Positions 36,905 to 46,845 are shown, counted from the first letter of the stretch. The stretch: DNA of 64,000 bases from Ureibacillus chungkukjangi (GCF_003217295.1 NZ_QJTJ01000001.1:186001-250000), one strand, 5' to 3'. The notes: generated by a model from the letters alone, not told the origin. Program-made: numbers and translations.

Positions 36905-37050
36905 TGTCCATAAAAAAAGGACGGACATTTCAGAAGATGTCCGCCCGCTATATATTCATACGCTCATTAGTCAGCGCAAATAATTCAACGTGTCAATACC
37001 TGTTAACTGCTATAGCGTCATTCAGGTGAGAAGCGGGCAGCCTCTACTTT
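36905..37050 (-). ncRNA. Ribosomal protein L20 leader (autoregulatory)
   Basis: The minus strand has a terminator hairpin CGGACAT/ATGTCCG (36923-36944) followed by seven Ts. A competing long-range pairing joins GCCCGCT (37032-37038) with AGCGGGC (36944-36950). This matches the Bacillales L20 leader, in which L20 binding favours termination before infC. Confidence 0.85.
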
Positions 37051-37052
37051 TA

Positions 37053-37080
37053 ACTATATCTGTATTCATAACCATATCAA
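37053..37080 (-). promoter_or_regulatory. Sigma-A promoter of infC-rpmI-rplT
   Basis: Minus strand TTGATA (37075-37080), 16 bp, TATAGT (37053-37058). A second possible promoter, TTGACT-17-TAACAT, lies just upstream (37080-37108). Confidence 0.65.
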
Positions 37081-37109
37081 TGTTAACATCTATTCCCTTT
37101 AAAGTCAAC

Positions 37110-37400
37110 ACTTTAAATAGGCTTACACCTTTTTTAGAAATTTAACTGATATTTAACAACAACTTATTTAACCATGATTATAAAAAAATAGCAACAATAT
37201 TTTTAAACCAAGACCTAAATAATATTCTTTTTGTAAATTTCGACATTTTATTCAAAGAAAATGTTTTAACCAAAAAATTGAAGGGAAGAAAATCTACATC
37301 TCTCCTTCTCTAGCTAAGTTAGAAAAGGATGGCTAAAAATAAGAGCGCTCAAGCAGCGAAGTGATATTAAAAGCATATACAAACAAATGGAGGTATAAGT
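37110..37400. other. Divergent intergenic region infC leader / glycosyltransferase
   Basis: AT-rich, 290 bp. It must carry the glycosyltransferase promoter, but I could not fix -35/-10 elements. A GGAGG ribosome site lies just before 37401. No other feature seen. Confidence 0.4.
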
Positions 37401-38609
37401 ATGACTCAAAGAAAAGTACTATTTATCTCGGATCATGGAGATCCCTTAGCTCCACTAGGAAGTAAACAAGCTGGTGGTCAAAATAACTATGTTCGCCAAT
37501 TGGCATTATCCTTAGAAAAAATTGGCTATGCAGTAGATGTGGTTACACATTGGTGCTTAGAAGACGCTCCCCAAATAGAACCTTTCGGCAAGGCAAGTCG
37601 AGTTATCCGTTTAGAAGCAGGAAAAAAAGGTTTCGTCGACAAGAACGAATTATTCAATCTGCTTCCTAATTTTTATAATGAAATGAAAAGTATAATCGAT
37701 TTATCAGAATACGAACTTGTTCACACACACTATTGGTTATCGGGTGTGCTTGGTCTACAGATTAAAAAGGATTTCCATTTACCGTGGTTCCACACAAACC
37801 ACTCCTTAGGAATTGCAAAGGAATTAGGAACTGGTGTCCAGGATAAAAGACGTCTTTACTATGAAGATAAAATTTTGTCAGAGGTAGATCAAATTATCGC
37901 TACAACTCCAAATGAAAAGCAATTAATTCTTGATACGGTCACATCACCTTCAACAATTCATGTAGTTCCAATAGGTGTTGCAGAAACCTACCATCACTTA
38001 TATGATAAGCCTTTTGATTTCGGGAATTATTTTTTATTTGTCGGACGTTTAGAGGAAGCAAAAGGCATCTTCGTACTAATTCAATCATTCCGCGAATTAG
38101 TGGAGAAAAAGAAAATCTCAAAAGACATCAAGCTGCTTATAGCAGGTGGCACCACATCTAATGTAGATGTAAAAAATCATTATCCAAAGGATCCAAAAAT
38201 GAGACAAGCCATCAAAGGACTAGAAGATCACATCAAATTTTTAGGTCCACAAAATGAACAGGAGCTTGCACTACTATTTAAAAATGCTATAGCAACTGTA
38301 GTACCTTCTTATTACGAATCCTTTGGTATGGTGGCAGCCGAAGCACAAGCATGTGGCTGTCCGGTCATCGCTTCAAAAGTAGGCGGTCTGAAGGACATTG
38401 TCATCCCAGGTAAAACAGGGTTGCATGTAACAAAAGGCAGTATACCAAAGCTTGCAGAATCAATGCATTTACTATTAACTAAGCCGCAGATTGTTAAAGA
38501 GTTAAAAAATAATGCGCGCAAGTTTGCACAGCGTGAATTCAAATGGCAGCTTATCGCAAAAAAAATCAAACATCTTTATGAGGTGACATTATATGAAACT
38601 GTTAGGTAG
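37401..38609 (+). CDS. GT4 glycosyltransferase, sucrose-phosphate-synthase-like
   Basis: 402-residue GT-B enzyme. The N-terminal acceptor loop has the AGGQNNYVRQLA motif (24-35) typical of sucrose synthase/SPS/MshA-type GT4 enzymes. HTHYW is at 108-112 and the donor site includes GRLEEAKG (215-222). The GT4 E-x7-E motif is E306 to E314 (PSYYESFGMVAAEAQACG). It overlaps by 17 bp a HAD phosphatase of the sucrose-phosphate phosphatase family, so the pair likely makes a phosphorylated disaccharide or glycoside and dephosphorylates it. Donor and acceptor are not determined. Confidence 0.85.
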   Translation: MTQRKVLFISDHGDPLAPLGSKQAGGQNNYVRQLALSLEKIGYAVDVVTHWCLEDAPQIEPFGKASRVIRLEAGKKGFVDKNELFNLLPNFYNEMKSIIDLSEYELVHTHYWLSGVLGLQIKKDFHLPWFHTNHSLGIAKELGTGVQDKRRLYYEDKILSEVDQIIATTPNEKQLILDTVTSPSTIHVVPIGVAETYHHLYDKPFDFGNYFLFVGRLEEAKGIFVLIQSFRELVEKKKISKDIKLLIAGGTTSNVDVKNHYPKDPKMRQAIKGLEDHIKFLGPQNEQELALLFKNAIATVVPSYYESFGMVAAEAQACGCPVIASKVGGLKDIVIPGKTGLHVTKGSIPKLAESMHLLLTKPQIVKELKNNARKFAQREFKWQLIAKKIKHLYEVTLYETVR

Positions 38610-39324
38610 TGCAATATTAGCAACCGACCTTGATAATACATTAGTCGGTCATAAAGAAAAATTAGACCAGCTTTGGTACTACTTTAAAACACAAAAAATC
38701 CCTATTTCTTTAATCTATATCACTGGTAGACACTATGATTCGGCGGTGAAGCTTATAGAAGAACACCAGCTACCTAGACCTAGTATTTTGATCTGTGATG
38801 TAGGAGCTTCAATCTATATTGGCCCTGATCTAGAAGAGGATGAACAGTGGCGCCTGATTACATCTGCTGATTGGAATCCCGAGCTAATATTAAACGTAAC
38901 CAAGCAATACAAATATCTTGAACGTCAGCCATTACCAAATGATTATCGTCTATCCTTCACCATTGAGAATGATCCAGGCTATGTAAAGGAAGTAGAAGAA
39001 ATGTTAAAGCTATATTGCTTAGCCTTCTATTTAATGTATAGCTCAAACAAAGATGTTGATATTTTACCCTCACATACTAATAAAGGGGAAGCCTTAAAAT
39101 ACGCTCTTCAAAAATACGCACCAGAACAATTCCGAATATTGGTTGCCGGAGATTCAGGAAATGATATCGATATGCTTCGTTTAGGATTACCTGCAGTCAT
39201 TGTAGGTAACTGCCAGAACGAAATTAAACGATATCGCTATCTGCCAAATGTTTATTTTGCCAAGGATTCCTTTGCATCAGGAATACAAGAGGGCTGGGAG
39301 TATTTCTATCAATCAGCCTATTAA
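38593..39324 (+). CDS. HAD-superfamily sucrose-phosphate-phosphatase-like hydrolase
   Basis: 243-residue HAD phosphatase with a Cof/S6PP-type cap. Motif I is TDLDNT (D12 nucleophile, D14), motif II lies in YITGRHYDSA, the lysine of motif III in NKGEALKYAL, and motif IV is GDSGNDIDML. This matches the sucrose-6-phosphate phosphatase family (PF05116 style). It starts inside the end of the glycosyltransferase gene with GAGGTGA upstream, so translation is coupled. Alternative substrates include mannosylfructose phosphate or glucosylglycerol phosphate. Confidence 0.85.
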   Translation: MKLLGSAILATDLDNTLVGHKEKLDQLWYYFKTQKIPISLIYITGRHYDSAVKLIEEHQLPRPSILICDVGASIYIGPDLEEDEQWRLITSADWNPELILNVTKQYKYLERQPLPNDYRLSFTIENDPGYVKEVEEMLKLYCLAFYLMYSSNKDVDILPSHTNKGEALKYALQKYAPEQFRILVAGDSGNDIDMLRLGLPAVIVGNCQNEIKRYRYLPNVYFAKDSFASGIQEGWEYFYQSAY

Positions 39325-39332
39325 ATCACACT

Positions 39333-39376
39333 AAAAAAACTTGGATGAAAAATTAATTTTTTCATCCAAGTTTTTC
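39333..39376. terminator. Bidirectional terminator between the sugar phosphatase gene and thrS
   Basis: A long stem AAACTTGGATGAAAAA / TTTTTCATCCAAGTTT lies between the converging genes, with A-runs before and T-runs after it. Confidence 0.9.
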
Positions 39377-39379
39377 ATT

Positions 39380-41311
39380 TTATTTATTTGCTTCAGCTGT
39401 AATCATTTCTAAGAAGCTTTCTAAAGAAACAGTTTCAGAATCCTTTGAGCCGTAACGACGAATGTTAACATCGCCAGCTTCCATTTCCTTGTCACCTAAT
39501 ACAAGCATATAAGGAATTTTCTTCATTTGTGCTTCACGGATTTTGTAGCCTAGTTTTTCTTCGCGATAATCCATTTCTACACGAATGCCTGCTGCTAGAA
39601 GCTTTTCTTCCACTTGTTTTGCATAGTCAAAGTGAACTTCGTTTGATACAGGGATAATTTCCACCTGAACTGGTGCTAACCAAGTTGGGAATGCCCCTTT
39701 GTATTCTTCAATTAGGAAGGCAATAAAGCGTTCCATTGTTGAAACAACTCCACGGTGAATAACTACTGGTCTATGCTGTTTACCATCTTCTCCAACATAA
39801 GATAAGTCGAAGCGTTCCGGTAATAAGAAGTCAAGCTGAACTGTTGATAAAGTCTCTTCTTTACCGATAGCAGTTTTAACTTGAACATCTAATTTTGGAC
39901 CATAGAATGCAGCTTCACCCTCTGCTTCAAAGTATTCTAGCCCTAATTCATCCATCGCTTCTTTTAACATGCTTTGTGCCTTTTCCCACATTGCATCATC
40001 ATTGAAGTATTTCTCAGTATCCTGAGGGTCACGATAAGATAAACGGAACTTATACTCTGTTAGGTCGAAATCTTTATATACATCCAGCACCAGTTCAACT
40101 GTACGCTTGAATTCTTCTTTAATTTGGTCTGGACGAACAAAGATATGAGCATCGTTTAAAGTCATCCCTCGAACACGCTGTAAACCAGATAAACCACCTG
40201 AAGATTCATAACGGTGCATTGTGCCAAGCTCTGCAATACGAATTGGCAACTCGCGGTAAGAGTGCATGCTGCTTGCATAAACCATCATATGGTGAGGACA
40301 GTTCATCGGACGCATTACTAATGTTTCGTTGTCCATCTCCATTGGCGGGAACATATCCTCTTGGTAGTGCTCCCAGTGACCTGATGTTTCATATAAACGT
40401 TTTGAACCAAGAACTGGAGTGTAAACGTGTTTGTAGCCTAGGCGCAATTCCTTATCGACAATGTAACGCTCTACTGTACGACGGATTGTTGCACCGTTTG
40501 GTAACCAAAGTGGTAAGCCTTGACCAACAGTTTGTGATAATGTGAATAGCTCAAGCTCTTTACCGATTTTACGGTGATCACGTTCCTTTGCTTCTTCAAG
40601 CATTTGAAGGTGGTGCTTTAAATCTTCTTTGTTAAAGAAGGCTGTACCGTAAATACGTTGAAGCATTTTGTTATCAGAATTCCCTCTCCAATAAGCCCCA
40701 GCTAAAGACAGTAACTTGAACTCTTTTAGTTTACCTGTTGATGGTACGTGAATTCCACGGCAAAGGTCGAAAAAGTCACCTTGATAATAAATTGAAACTT
40801 CTTCGTTGGCCGGGATTGCTTCTAAAAGCTCTAATTTGTACTCATCATCAACTTCTTCATAGATTTTTTGCGCATCATCACGTGAAACGTTTTTACGCTC
40901 AATCTCAATGTTTTCTGAGATGATTTTTTTCATTTCTTTTTCGATTTTCGGGAAATCGTCAGCAGAAATTGGTTCAGGCGCATCCACATCATAGTAGAAT
41001 CCACCTTCGATAACTGGACCGATACCAAGTTTAATACCTGGGTACAAACGTTTTAATGCTTGTGCAGTTAAGTGGGCAGTTGAGTGACGTAGGATCTCTA
41101 AAGCTTCCTCTGATTTTGGTGTAATAATTTCAATTGCACCATCTTCTTCAATTGGTGTTTTTAGATCGATTAATGCACCGTTTAATTTACCTGCTAATGC
41201 TTGTTTTTTTAGTCCTGGGCTGATTGAGCCTGCCACATCCGCTGTTGAAGTACCACGCTCAAATTCCTTTACTGCGCCATCTGGGAAAGTTAATTTAATA
41301 ATTTCTGACAT
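39380..41311 (-). CDS. thrS: Threonyl-tRNA synthetase
   Basis: Class II synthetase of 643 residues. The ATG at 41311 is preferred (AAGGAG eight bases upstream) over the ATG at 41317. An N-terminal TGS domain (about 1-62) and editing domain (about 65-220, [18 protein letters not shown]) come first. The zinc-binding catalytic core carries [10 protein letters not shown], and the C-terminal anticodon-binding domain completes the protein. It is controlled by a T-box leader. Confidence 0.98.
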   Translation of the reverse strand: MSEIIKLTFPDGAVKEFERGTSTADVAGSISPGLKKQALAGKLNGALIDLKTPIEEDGAIEIITPKSEEALEILRHSTAHLTAQALKRLYPGIKLGIGPVIEGGFYYDVDAPEPISADDFPKIEKEMKKIISENIEIERKNVSRDDAQKIYEEVDDEYKLELLEAIPANEEVSIYYQGDFFDLCRGIHVPSTGKLKEFKLLSLAGAYWRGNSDNKMLQRIYGTAFFNKEDLKHHLQMLEEAKERDHRKIGKELELFTLSQTVGQGLPLWLPNGATIRRTVERYIVDKELRLGYKHVYTPVLGSKRLYETSGHWEHYQEDMFPPMEMDNETLVMRPMNCPHHMMVYASSMHSYRELPIRIAELGTMHRYESSGGLSGLQRVRGMTLNDAHIFVRPDQIKEEFKRTVELVLDVYKDFDLTEYKFRLSYRDPQDTEKYFNDDAMWEKAQSMLKEAMDELGLEYFEAEGEAAFYGPKLDVQVKTAIGKEETLSTVQLDFLLPERFDLSYVGEDGKQHRPVVIHRGVVSTMERFIAFLIEEYKGAFPTWLAPVQVEIIPVSNEVHFDYAKQVEEKLLAAGIRVEMDYREEKLGYKIREAQMKKIPYMLVLGDKEMEAGDVNIRRYGSKDSETVSLESFLEMITAEANK

Positions 41312-41422
41312 GTCCATTTCTCCTTTTCATTCTAATTTTGGCAGAAGGTGCATGTAAAACTCCTTAAATGCTACGCTTCCTGATTCTGATTGATAGTCAT
41401 ACGTAATCAATTTATTTTTGCC

Positions 41423-41682
41423 AAAATAAAAAGCGCCATCCCTATGAAAGGGACGACGCGTATGCTCGTGGTTCCACCCTTCTTCCTTCCGATACCTATG
41501 TATCAGACGAAGCTCTAGGTCGGTTAACGTACCGAATACGTTAGCGGATTATCCCCGCTAATGCTCCAAGGTAGTAAAGAATGTGTTCGTTACTAGGAAG
41601 CTTGCAGCCATGGCTTCCCTCTCTTTAAGTCGTTTCACAAACCTATTGTCCTTATCAAAGCATTTAGATATTGATTAATTAC
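41423..41682 (-). promoter_or_regulatory. T-box leader of thrS
   Basis: The minus strand has AGGGTGGAACCACG (41467-41480), then a terminator hairpin (41433-41459) and a T-rich tract. The threonine specifier was not resolved with certainty; an ACC triplet near 41570 is a candidate. Confidence 0.92.
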
Positions 41683-41687
41683 AATGT

Positions 41688-41716
41688 AGTATACGCTCGA
41701 AGTTTTAAAATTGCAA
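41688..41716 (-). promoter_or_regulatory. Sigma-A promoter of thrS
   Basis: Minus strand TTGCAA (41711-41716), 17 bp, TATACT (41688-41693). It lies just after the dnaI stop codon, and no terminator hairpin was seen between them. Confidence 0.8.
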
Positions 41717-41740
41717 CATTGAAATAAAGTTTTTTTACTT

Positions 41741-42637
41741 TTAGGTTCTTCGATTCATACCTTCCATTTGAATTGGCGTAGTAGTCGCTTTAATACGTTC
41801 CATTATTCGAGCTGCTTTAACTACCTCTACACCACCTTTTTGAGAATTCGCTAAGTGATTTTCAAGTCCATCATAATCAAAATTAGATGTTATAAAGGTC
41901 GGTAGCTCTTCTGCCATACGATAATGTAAAATCGTACCTAAAATTTCGTCACGTGTCCAAGTAGAAAGAGTTTCTGCACCCAAATCATCCAGCATTAAAA
42001 CAGGCGCTTTCTTCACAAAATCCACCTTTTCTTGAAGTGAATTATCAGAGATTGCTTGCTTCATTTCGCTTAGGAATTCAGGAACGAAAACTACTACAGA
42101 GCGTATTTTCAAGCTAGCTAATTCATTTGCAATGGCACCGAGCACAAAGGATTTCCCTACACCAAACGGGCCATAAATATAAAGACCTTTTGAAGGTAAT
42201 TTACCCGTTTCCTTTACTTTTTTGATGAACTTAGAAGCTAACTCTGCCACATCCATCTGTGAATCATTTGTTAATAAATCTTTTACTCTAGCTCGTAAAA
42301 CGTCTTTAGGCATATACATACTCGAGATCATTTTCGCTGATTCACGTCTCTCCTCTTCAATCAGCTTTTGTTCACATTTGTAATACTCAATTTCAATTGA
42401 ATTACGAATAATTGAGAGCTTTGGTACAAAACCATTTAAGTAATTCGTACAATTATCCGTATTATCGCAACCGCAGCAAGTAGAATTCTGGCTAATGTAC
42501 TCAGATAATGTTGTTAAACCTCGCTCCACCATATCTTTATTGACAACTTGGTCATTTTCTTGTAAAAACTTTTGAACTTGAGCATTTTCTAAGATTTCCT
42601 GTCTCATTTTTTCATATCGTTCTTGAAAAGAAGGCAT
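41741..42637 (-). CDS. dnaI: Primosomal protein DnaI (helicase loader)
   Basis: AAA+ ATPase of 298 residues that loads the replicative helicase. An N-terminal zinc-binding domain has CCGCDNTDNC. Walker A GPFGVGKS and Walker B VLMLDDLGAE follow, and the sensor segment is FITSNFDYDGLE. The ATG at 42637 has GAGTG upstream; a GTG at 42646 is also in frame. It follows dnaB by about 40 bp in nrdR-dnaB-dnaI. Confidence 0.95.
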   Translation of the reverse strand: MPSFQERYEKMRQEILENAQVQKFLQENDQVVNKDMVERGLTTLSEYISQNSTCCGCDNTDNCTNYLNGFVPKLSIIRNSIEIEYYKCEQKLIEEERRESAKMISSMYMPKDVLRARVKDLLTNDSQMDVAELASKFIKKVKETGKLPSKGLYIYGPFGVGKSFVLGAIANELASLKIRSVVVFVPEFLSEMKQAISDNSLQEKVDFVKKAPVLMLDDLGAETLSTWTRDEILGTILHYRMAEELPTFITSNFDYDGLENHLANSQKGGVEVVKAARIMERIKATTTPIQMEGMNRRT

Positions 42638-42677
42638 TTTTATCACTCTTTTAAGAGCTTCATTTATAGGTTCGATT

Positions 42678-44063
42678 TTAGTTCACCTCTCCATCTGATT
42701 GTCCCAACGCTTCTAATATCTTTTTACGTCGTTCCTCAGTTGACTTCTGTTTTTCGATATCCGGCTGCTTCGTTTCATCCTGTTTGTTTCGTTTATAGAA
42801 CCATTCTGGAATTATTTCTTTACTTTGGCGTTGTTGATTTTTATAGCCTGTACCGCCCGATTTCGAGCTTTGTGGTTTATTGTCGTTTTCATTTTTCCAT
42901 TTTGTATACTGATCTCTTTCAGTTCGTGCTAATTCCATAGCCTCTTTAGCCGTTGTTAAGTTCTTCCGCATCCAATGATCTGCAATTCTTTCCACATATT
43001 TTCTTGGAAGCTTCATATCAGTTGTCAGCATTACATATTCAAGCAACACATTTACCACACCAACCGGCATACCGTGCTTCATGATTAGATCCTCTGCAAG
43101 CTCTACTGATGATGGCAATGGTTCTTTTCCGTTGTTGATATCTCTCAACACTTGAAGTGGAGGCGTTGTTTCTAGATAGATTTGAAGATCCTGCTCCTTA
43201 GATGCTTTTAAAGGTATTTGTGGACTTTCGCCTTGAATAAAGGTTTTCTCCATTTTTGGTGCATCCTTTGAAACAGTTAGCTTATAGTAATCTGCAGCTG
43301 CCTTTTTTAATCGATCATTAGAAATTTTCATATTATCATCAAGAGCTAAAATAACAACCTTTTGCATATCCAATGGCGATAAATGATAAAGAAAGGCAAG
43401 CTTTGCAATTACCTCCTTCACTTCAGCTGTAATACTACTGGCAGGAATAAGGTTTTCCGATAAGCCAGACATTAATAAATTAAAATCAAACTGCTCAAAG
43501 TAAAAAGGATATTCCTGCTTTTTGCTGACACTCATCTCTCCAAAATCCTTTGGAACATTCATGTGCACCGGCTTGTACACATCTATAAATGAGCGGGAAA
43601 CTTCATTAAACGAATCCTTATTAACCGCTCTTGTAAAGCGTTTTCTTAGTTTACGGTATGCCTGTTCCCCAATTTTAGAGAATAAGAACATTGAAAGTAA
43701 CGGATCCTGAAAAAAAGCAGGTGCATCAAGAGGCCGACTTAATTCATATATAAATCGGCGACTATCTTCTTCATCCTTACGCCATGTCCTAAGTAGTCCT
43801 ATCGCCTCAAGGGCAATTCTTGCTTCGAAAATTTTCCCTATTGGCATATTTAATACATTCATCAAATAATAATGGGTCATTGGCTGAGTATTATGTAAAT
43901 CTTCCCCTTCTGCCCATAATGTTAAATAGAGACTAATTGGTTCAGGTCCTGTTAAGGGTTGATAAAATAATGTTAGTAATTGACGTTCATTAGTTGATAA
44001 AAAATGAGGGAGACTGATCTCAAAATGATCCGTTGGCTGTACTTCTTTATACAAATGAACCAT
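42678..44063 (-). CDS. dnaB: Replication initiation and membrane attachment protein DnaB
   Basis: 461-residue Firmicutes DnaB (not the helicase), which with DnaD and DnaI loads the helicase at oriC and restart sites. The N-terminal winged-helix domain (ERQLLTLFYQPLTGPEPISLYLTLW) and the DnaB_2/DnaD-like C-terminal domain (about 330-400, with YVERIADHWMRKNLTTAKEAM) are clear. The C-terminal tail is charged. It lies 18 bp after nrdR. Confidence 0.95.
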   Translation of the reverse strand: MVHLYKEVQPTDHFEISLPHFLSTNERQLLTLFYQPLTGPEPISLYLTLWAEGEDLHNTQPMTHYYLMNVLNMPIGKIFEARIALEAIGLLRTWRKDEEDSRRFIYELSRPLDAPAFFQDPLLSMFLFSKIGEQAYRKLRKRFTRAVNKDSFNEVSRSFIDVYKPVHMNVPKDFGEMSVSKKQEYPFYFEQFDFNLLMSGLSENLIPASSITAEVKEVIAKLAFLYHLSPLDMQKVVILALDDNMKISNDRLKKAAADYYKLTVSKDAPKMEKTFIQGESPQIPLKASKEQDLQIYLETTPPLQVLRDINNGKEPLPSSVELAEDLIMKHGMPVGVVNVLLEYVMLTTDMKLPRKYVERIADHWMRKNLTTAKEAMELARTERDQYTKWKNENDNKPQSSKSGGTGYKNQQRQSKEIIPEWFYKRNKQDETKQPDIEKQKSTEERRKKILEALGQSDGEVN

Positions 44064-44081
44064 TTAATTCCCTCCATAGCT

Positions 44082-44552
44082 TTATTTTTTCAAATCTGAC
44101 TGACGTTGAAGCAGTTCTTTCATTTCTGCGATAAATACATTTATATCTTTAAATTGGCGGTAGACAGATGCAAAACGAACATAGGCTACCTCGTCTTCTT
44201 TTGCGAGTAAGTTCATAACCTTTTCCCCCACATCGTCTGAACGCACTTCGGAGTTGCCGATTCTTCGTAAATCCTTTTCGACAGACATCGCAATTCCTTC
44301 TAAAGTGTCTAAGGATACTGGGCGTTTTTCACAAGCTCGAATAAGACCGCGCAATACTTTTTCACGACTAAATTCTTCCCTCGAACCATCTTTTTTAACA
44401 ACGATTAAAGGTGTTTCTTCAATTTTTTCAAATGTTGTAAAACGAACACCACAGGATTCACATTCCCGGCGGCGACGTATTTCTTTATTATCATCAACAG
44501 GTCGTGAATCTACAACCCGTGTTCCATTATATTGACAAGCTGGACATCTCAT
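44082..44552 (-). CDS. nrdR: Transcriptional repressor NrdR
   Basis: 156-residue nucleotide-sensing repressor of ribonucleotide reductase genes. An N-terminal zinc ribbon has cysteine pairs CPAC and CESC flanking RRRRE. A central ATP-cone domain (about 49-139) begins [19 protein letters not shown]. It is first in nrdR-dnaB-dnaI, the conserved Bacillales order. Confidence 0.97.
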   Translation of the reverse strand: MRCPACQYNGTRVVDSRPVDDNKEIRRRRECESCGVRFTTFEKIEETPLIVVKKDGSREEFSREKVLRGLIRACEKRPVSLDTLEGIAMSVEKDLRRIGNSEVRSDDVGEKVMNLLAKEDEVAYVRFASVYRQFKDINVFIAEMKELLQRQSDLKK

Positions 44553-44760
44553 AGTAATTCTCCCGTCTCACTCTATTTCATAACACTATTATAACAAATC
44601 TCATTTATATAGAAAAATAGCAGTTAATTTGTGCTCGTAATAGTAAATTTTAATATATTTCACAGTAGAAAAACATGGTTTTCTTAAATATTTCTTTTTT
44701 GAACGAAACGGGAATCATGGGAATTTTATTTTATGAGGGGGTTGAGTTGGGGTGGGGGTT

Positions 44761-44858
44761 GAAACTCACTTCCAATCCGAATTCCATCCATAACGAGTTT
44801 CATTCCACTTATGAAACTCACTTCAATCCTGATTTTCTCCAACAACGCGTTTCATCCC
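44761..44858. repeat. 52-bp-period repeat family, locus B
   Basis: TTTCAT cores at 44798 and 44850 are 52 bp apart. The first unit forms a perfect 9-bp hairpin GAGTTTCAT-loop-ATGAAACTC with a seven-base loop. The last core lies 15 bp from the gapB terminator. The rest of the 365-bp nrdR-gapB gap shows no gene. Confidence 0.85.
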
Positions 44859-44867
44859 AGTTAAATA

Positions 44868-44901
44868 AAAAAAGATAGGAGCAATAAATACTCCTACCTT
44901 C
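44868..44901 (-). terminator. Intrinsic terminator of gapB
   Basis: TAGGAG pairs with CTCCTA around a short loop, with seven Ts following on the minus strand. Confidence 0.85.
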
Positions 44902-44917
44902 GTGTATTATTTCACAA

Positions 44918-45937
44918 TTATGCGTGTACTGCTTTTAATGCTTTAACGATTTTCTTAGTTAGGTCAACTACGCGTGCAGAGTAGCCCCACTCGTTGTCAT
45001 ACCAGGCAAGAACTTTCACTTTGCGTGAGCCCATTACCATAGTTAACTGACCGTCAATTGTTGAAGAATAAGTTGTAGTGTTGTAGTCTGTTGAAACTAA
45101 TGGCTCCATTGTGAAATTTAAAATTCCTTTTAATGGACCTTCACTTGCTGCTTTGAAGGCTGCATTTACTTCTTCAATTGTTACGTCTTTTTGTAGATCT
45201 ACTACAAGGTCAACTAGAGAAACGTTTGAAGTTGGTACGCGCAATGCCATACCGTGTAATTTACCTTTTAGTTCAGGTAATACTAGTGATAACGCTTTTG
45301 CTGCACCAGTAGAAGTTGGGATAATGCTTTCTGCACATGCACGAGCACGGCGTAAATCCTTATGTGGATTATCTAAGTTCTTTTGGTCATTTGTATAAGC
45401 ATGAACTGTAGTCATTAAACCATTTTCAATACCAAAAGTATCATTTAATACCTTTGCTACTGGAGCTAGACAGTTTGTTGTACAAGATGCATTTGAAATT
45501 ACATCATGTTTGTCGATATCTAATAGCTCATCATTCACACCCATAACAAGCGTAATATCTTCATTTTTACCTGGAGCAGTTAAAATAACCTTTTTTGCAC
45601 CAGCTTCTAAGTGCATTGCTGCTTTTTCACGATCATTAAATTTACCAGTTGCCTCAATTACAATATCCACACCTAATTGTTTCCATGGTAATTGTAGTGG
45701 ATCACGTTCACTGATTAATTGTACATGTTTACCATTTACGATTAACGCATTCTCTTCAGTTTCAACCGTTCCTTCAAAACGACCATGATTTGTGTCATAC
45801 TTAATTAAATGTGCTAACGTTTCTGCTGGGTAACTTGCATTTATCGCAACAATATTTAATCCCTCTTGAGCAATCGCTTGGCGGAAAACCATGCGTCCGA
45901 TACGGCCAAAGCCATTAATAGCAATAGAAACTGTCAT
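44918..45937 (-). CDS. gapB: Gluconeogenic glyceraldehyde-3-phosphate dehydrogenase GapB
   Basis: 339-residue NAD(P)-dependent GAPDH. Catalytic C152 is in SNASCTTNC and H179 in TTVHAYTND. The cofactor loop reads AINASYPAET, with alanine in place of the ribose-binding aspartate of glycolytic GapA. This indicates NADP preference and a gluconeogenic role, as in B. subtilis GapB. The ATG has AGGAGG upstream. The promoter contains a CcpN-type operator. Confidence 0.94.
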   Translation of the reverse strand: MTVSIAINGFGRIGRMVFRQAIAQEGLNIVAINASYPAETLAHLIKYDTNHGRFEGTVETEENALIVNGKHVQLISERDPLQLPWKQLGVDIVIEATGKFNDREKAAMHLEAGAKKVILTAPGKNEDITLVMGVNDELLDIDKHDVISNASCTTNCLAPVAKVLNDTFGIENGLMTTVHAYTNDQKNLDNPHKDLRRARACAESIIPTSTGAAKALSLVLPELKGKLHGMALRVPTSNVSLVDLVVDLQKDVTIEEVNAAFKAASEGPLKGILNFTMEPLVSTDYNTTTYSSTIDGQLTMVMGSRKVKVLAWYDNEWGYSARVVDLTKKIVKALKAVHA

Positions 45938-45994
45938 TATTAAAATTGCCTCCTATATTTGAAGTTTATATTAGTTAATTTTCATCTTGTAATT

Positions 45995-46005
45995 AGTATA
46001 ACACA
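45995..46005 (-). promoter_or_regulatory. CcpN-type operator overlapping the gapB -10
   Basis: The minus strand reads TGTGTTATACT, a full match to the CcpN motif TRTGHYATAYW as I recall it. It includes TATACT as the -10. A weaker copy (TGTGTTCACCT) lies about 20 bp upstream. The -35 is poor. Confidence 0.7.
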
Positions 46006-46161
46006 TTTACGCAAAAGGTGAACACAATTTAACCAAAATAAAGAAGTTTCTATATTCTGAAAAGTCGACAATTATTTTTGAATCCAGTAGTTATAATCAC
46101 TGTGATACTTTATATAACAGTAGTTATAGTTTTTCCTACCCATACTTAAATATTCTGAAAC

Positions 46162-46191
46162 AAGAAAAAGGCCGACTCATAAAAGTCGACC
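46162..46191 (-). terminator. Intrinsic terminator of polA-mutM-coaE
   Basis: GGCCGACT (46170-46177) pairs with AGTCGACC (46184-46191, one G-U), followed on the minus strand by TTTTTC. Confidence 0.8.
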
Positions 46192-46251
46192 AATTGTATA
46201 GCATATTTGGTTAAATAATCCGCCTAAAGTACAAGATTAATGTATAAAGCG

Positions 46252-46845
46252 CTAAATAACGTTCCAGTTACGCAATATAGTTTCTAATTGCTGAGCCGTT
46301 TCTTCGATTGTCCCATTATTATTTATAACCGCGTCTGCCCCTTGCTCTTTTACACTAAGTGACAGCTGTGTTTGAATACGTGCTTTTGCATCACCTTCAG
46401 ATAATTGGTTTCGCTCCATTAAACGCTTTAGCTGCGTTTCTTCCGAGACTGACACAACCAATATCTTCTCAACAAAATGCTGTAATTTACTTTCAAACAA
46501 TAATGGAATATCCATAACAACTGTTTTTTCACCATTCTCAACATGCTCGTCTCGTTGACGAAGCATTTCCTGGCGTATTGCAGGATGGATGATGCCGTTT
46601 AAAACTTTTCTTTTTACTTCATCATTAAATATGATAGCACCGATTTTTTGACGATTCATAGCTCCATCTTCTGTTAAAGCATCTTCACCAAAAGCCTCTA
46701 CAATTTTTTGCAGGGTAGATGTTCCTGGTTCTACAACAAGTCGAGCAACAACATCTGCGTCAACTATAGGTAAACCATATTCCTTTAACATATTGGCCAC
46801 GGTACTTTTACCGCTCGCTATACTGCCTGTTAACCCAATAATCAT
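46252..46845 (-). CDS. coaE: Dephospho-CoA kinase
   Basis: Last step of CoA synthesis: phosphorylates dephospho-CoA with ATP. It has 197 residues, the family norm. The P-loop GLTGSIASGKST is at 4-15, followed by the conserved DADVVAR and the RQK / RLMERNQLS lid region. It lies 15 bp after mutM in the polA-mutM-coaE operon. Confidence 0.96.
   Translation of the reverse strand: MIIGLTGSIASGKSTVANMLKEYGLPIVDADVVARLVVEPGTSTLQKIVEAFGEDALTEDGAMNRQKIGAIIFNDEVKRKVLNGIIHPAIRQEMLRQRDEHVENGEKTVVMDIPLLFESKLQHFVEKILVVSVSEETQLKRLMERNQLSEGDAKARIQTQLSLSVKEQGADAVINNNGTIEETAQQLETILRNWNVI

Noticed and set aside
36824-36928. N-terminal extension of IF-3 from an ATG at 36928
   Set aside because: The extension has no similarity to IF-3 and overlaps the L20 leader terminator. 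The ATT start has the conserved sequence and ribosome site.
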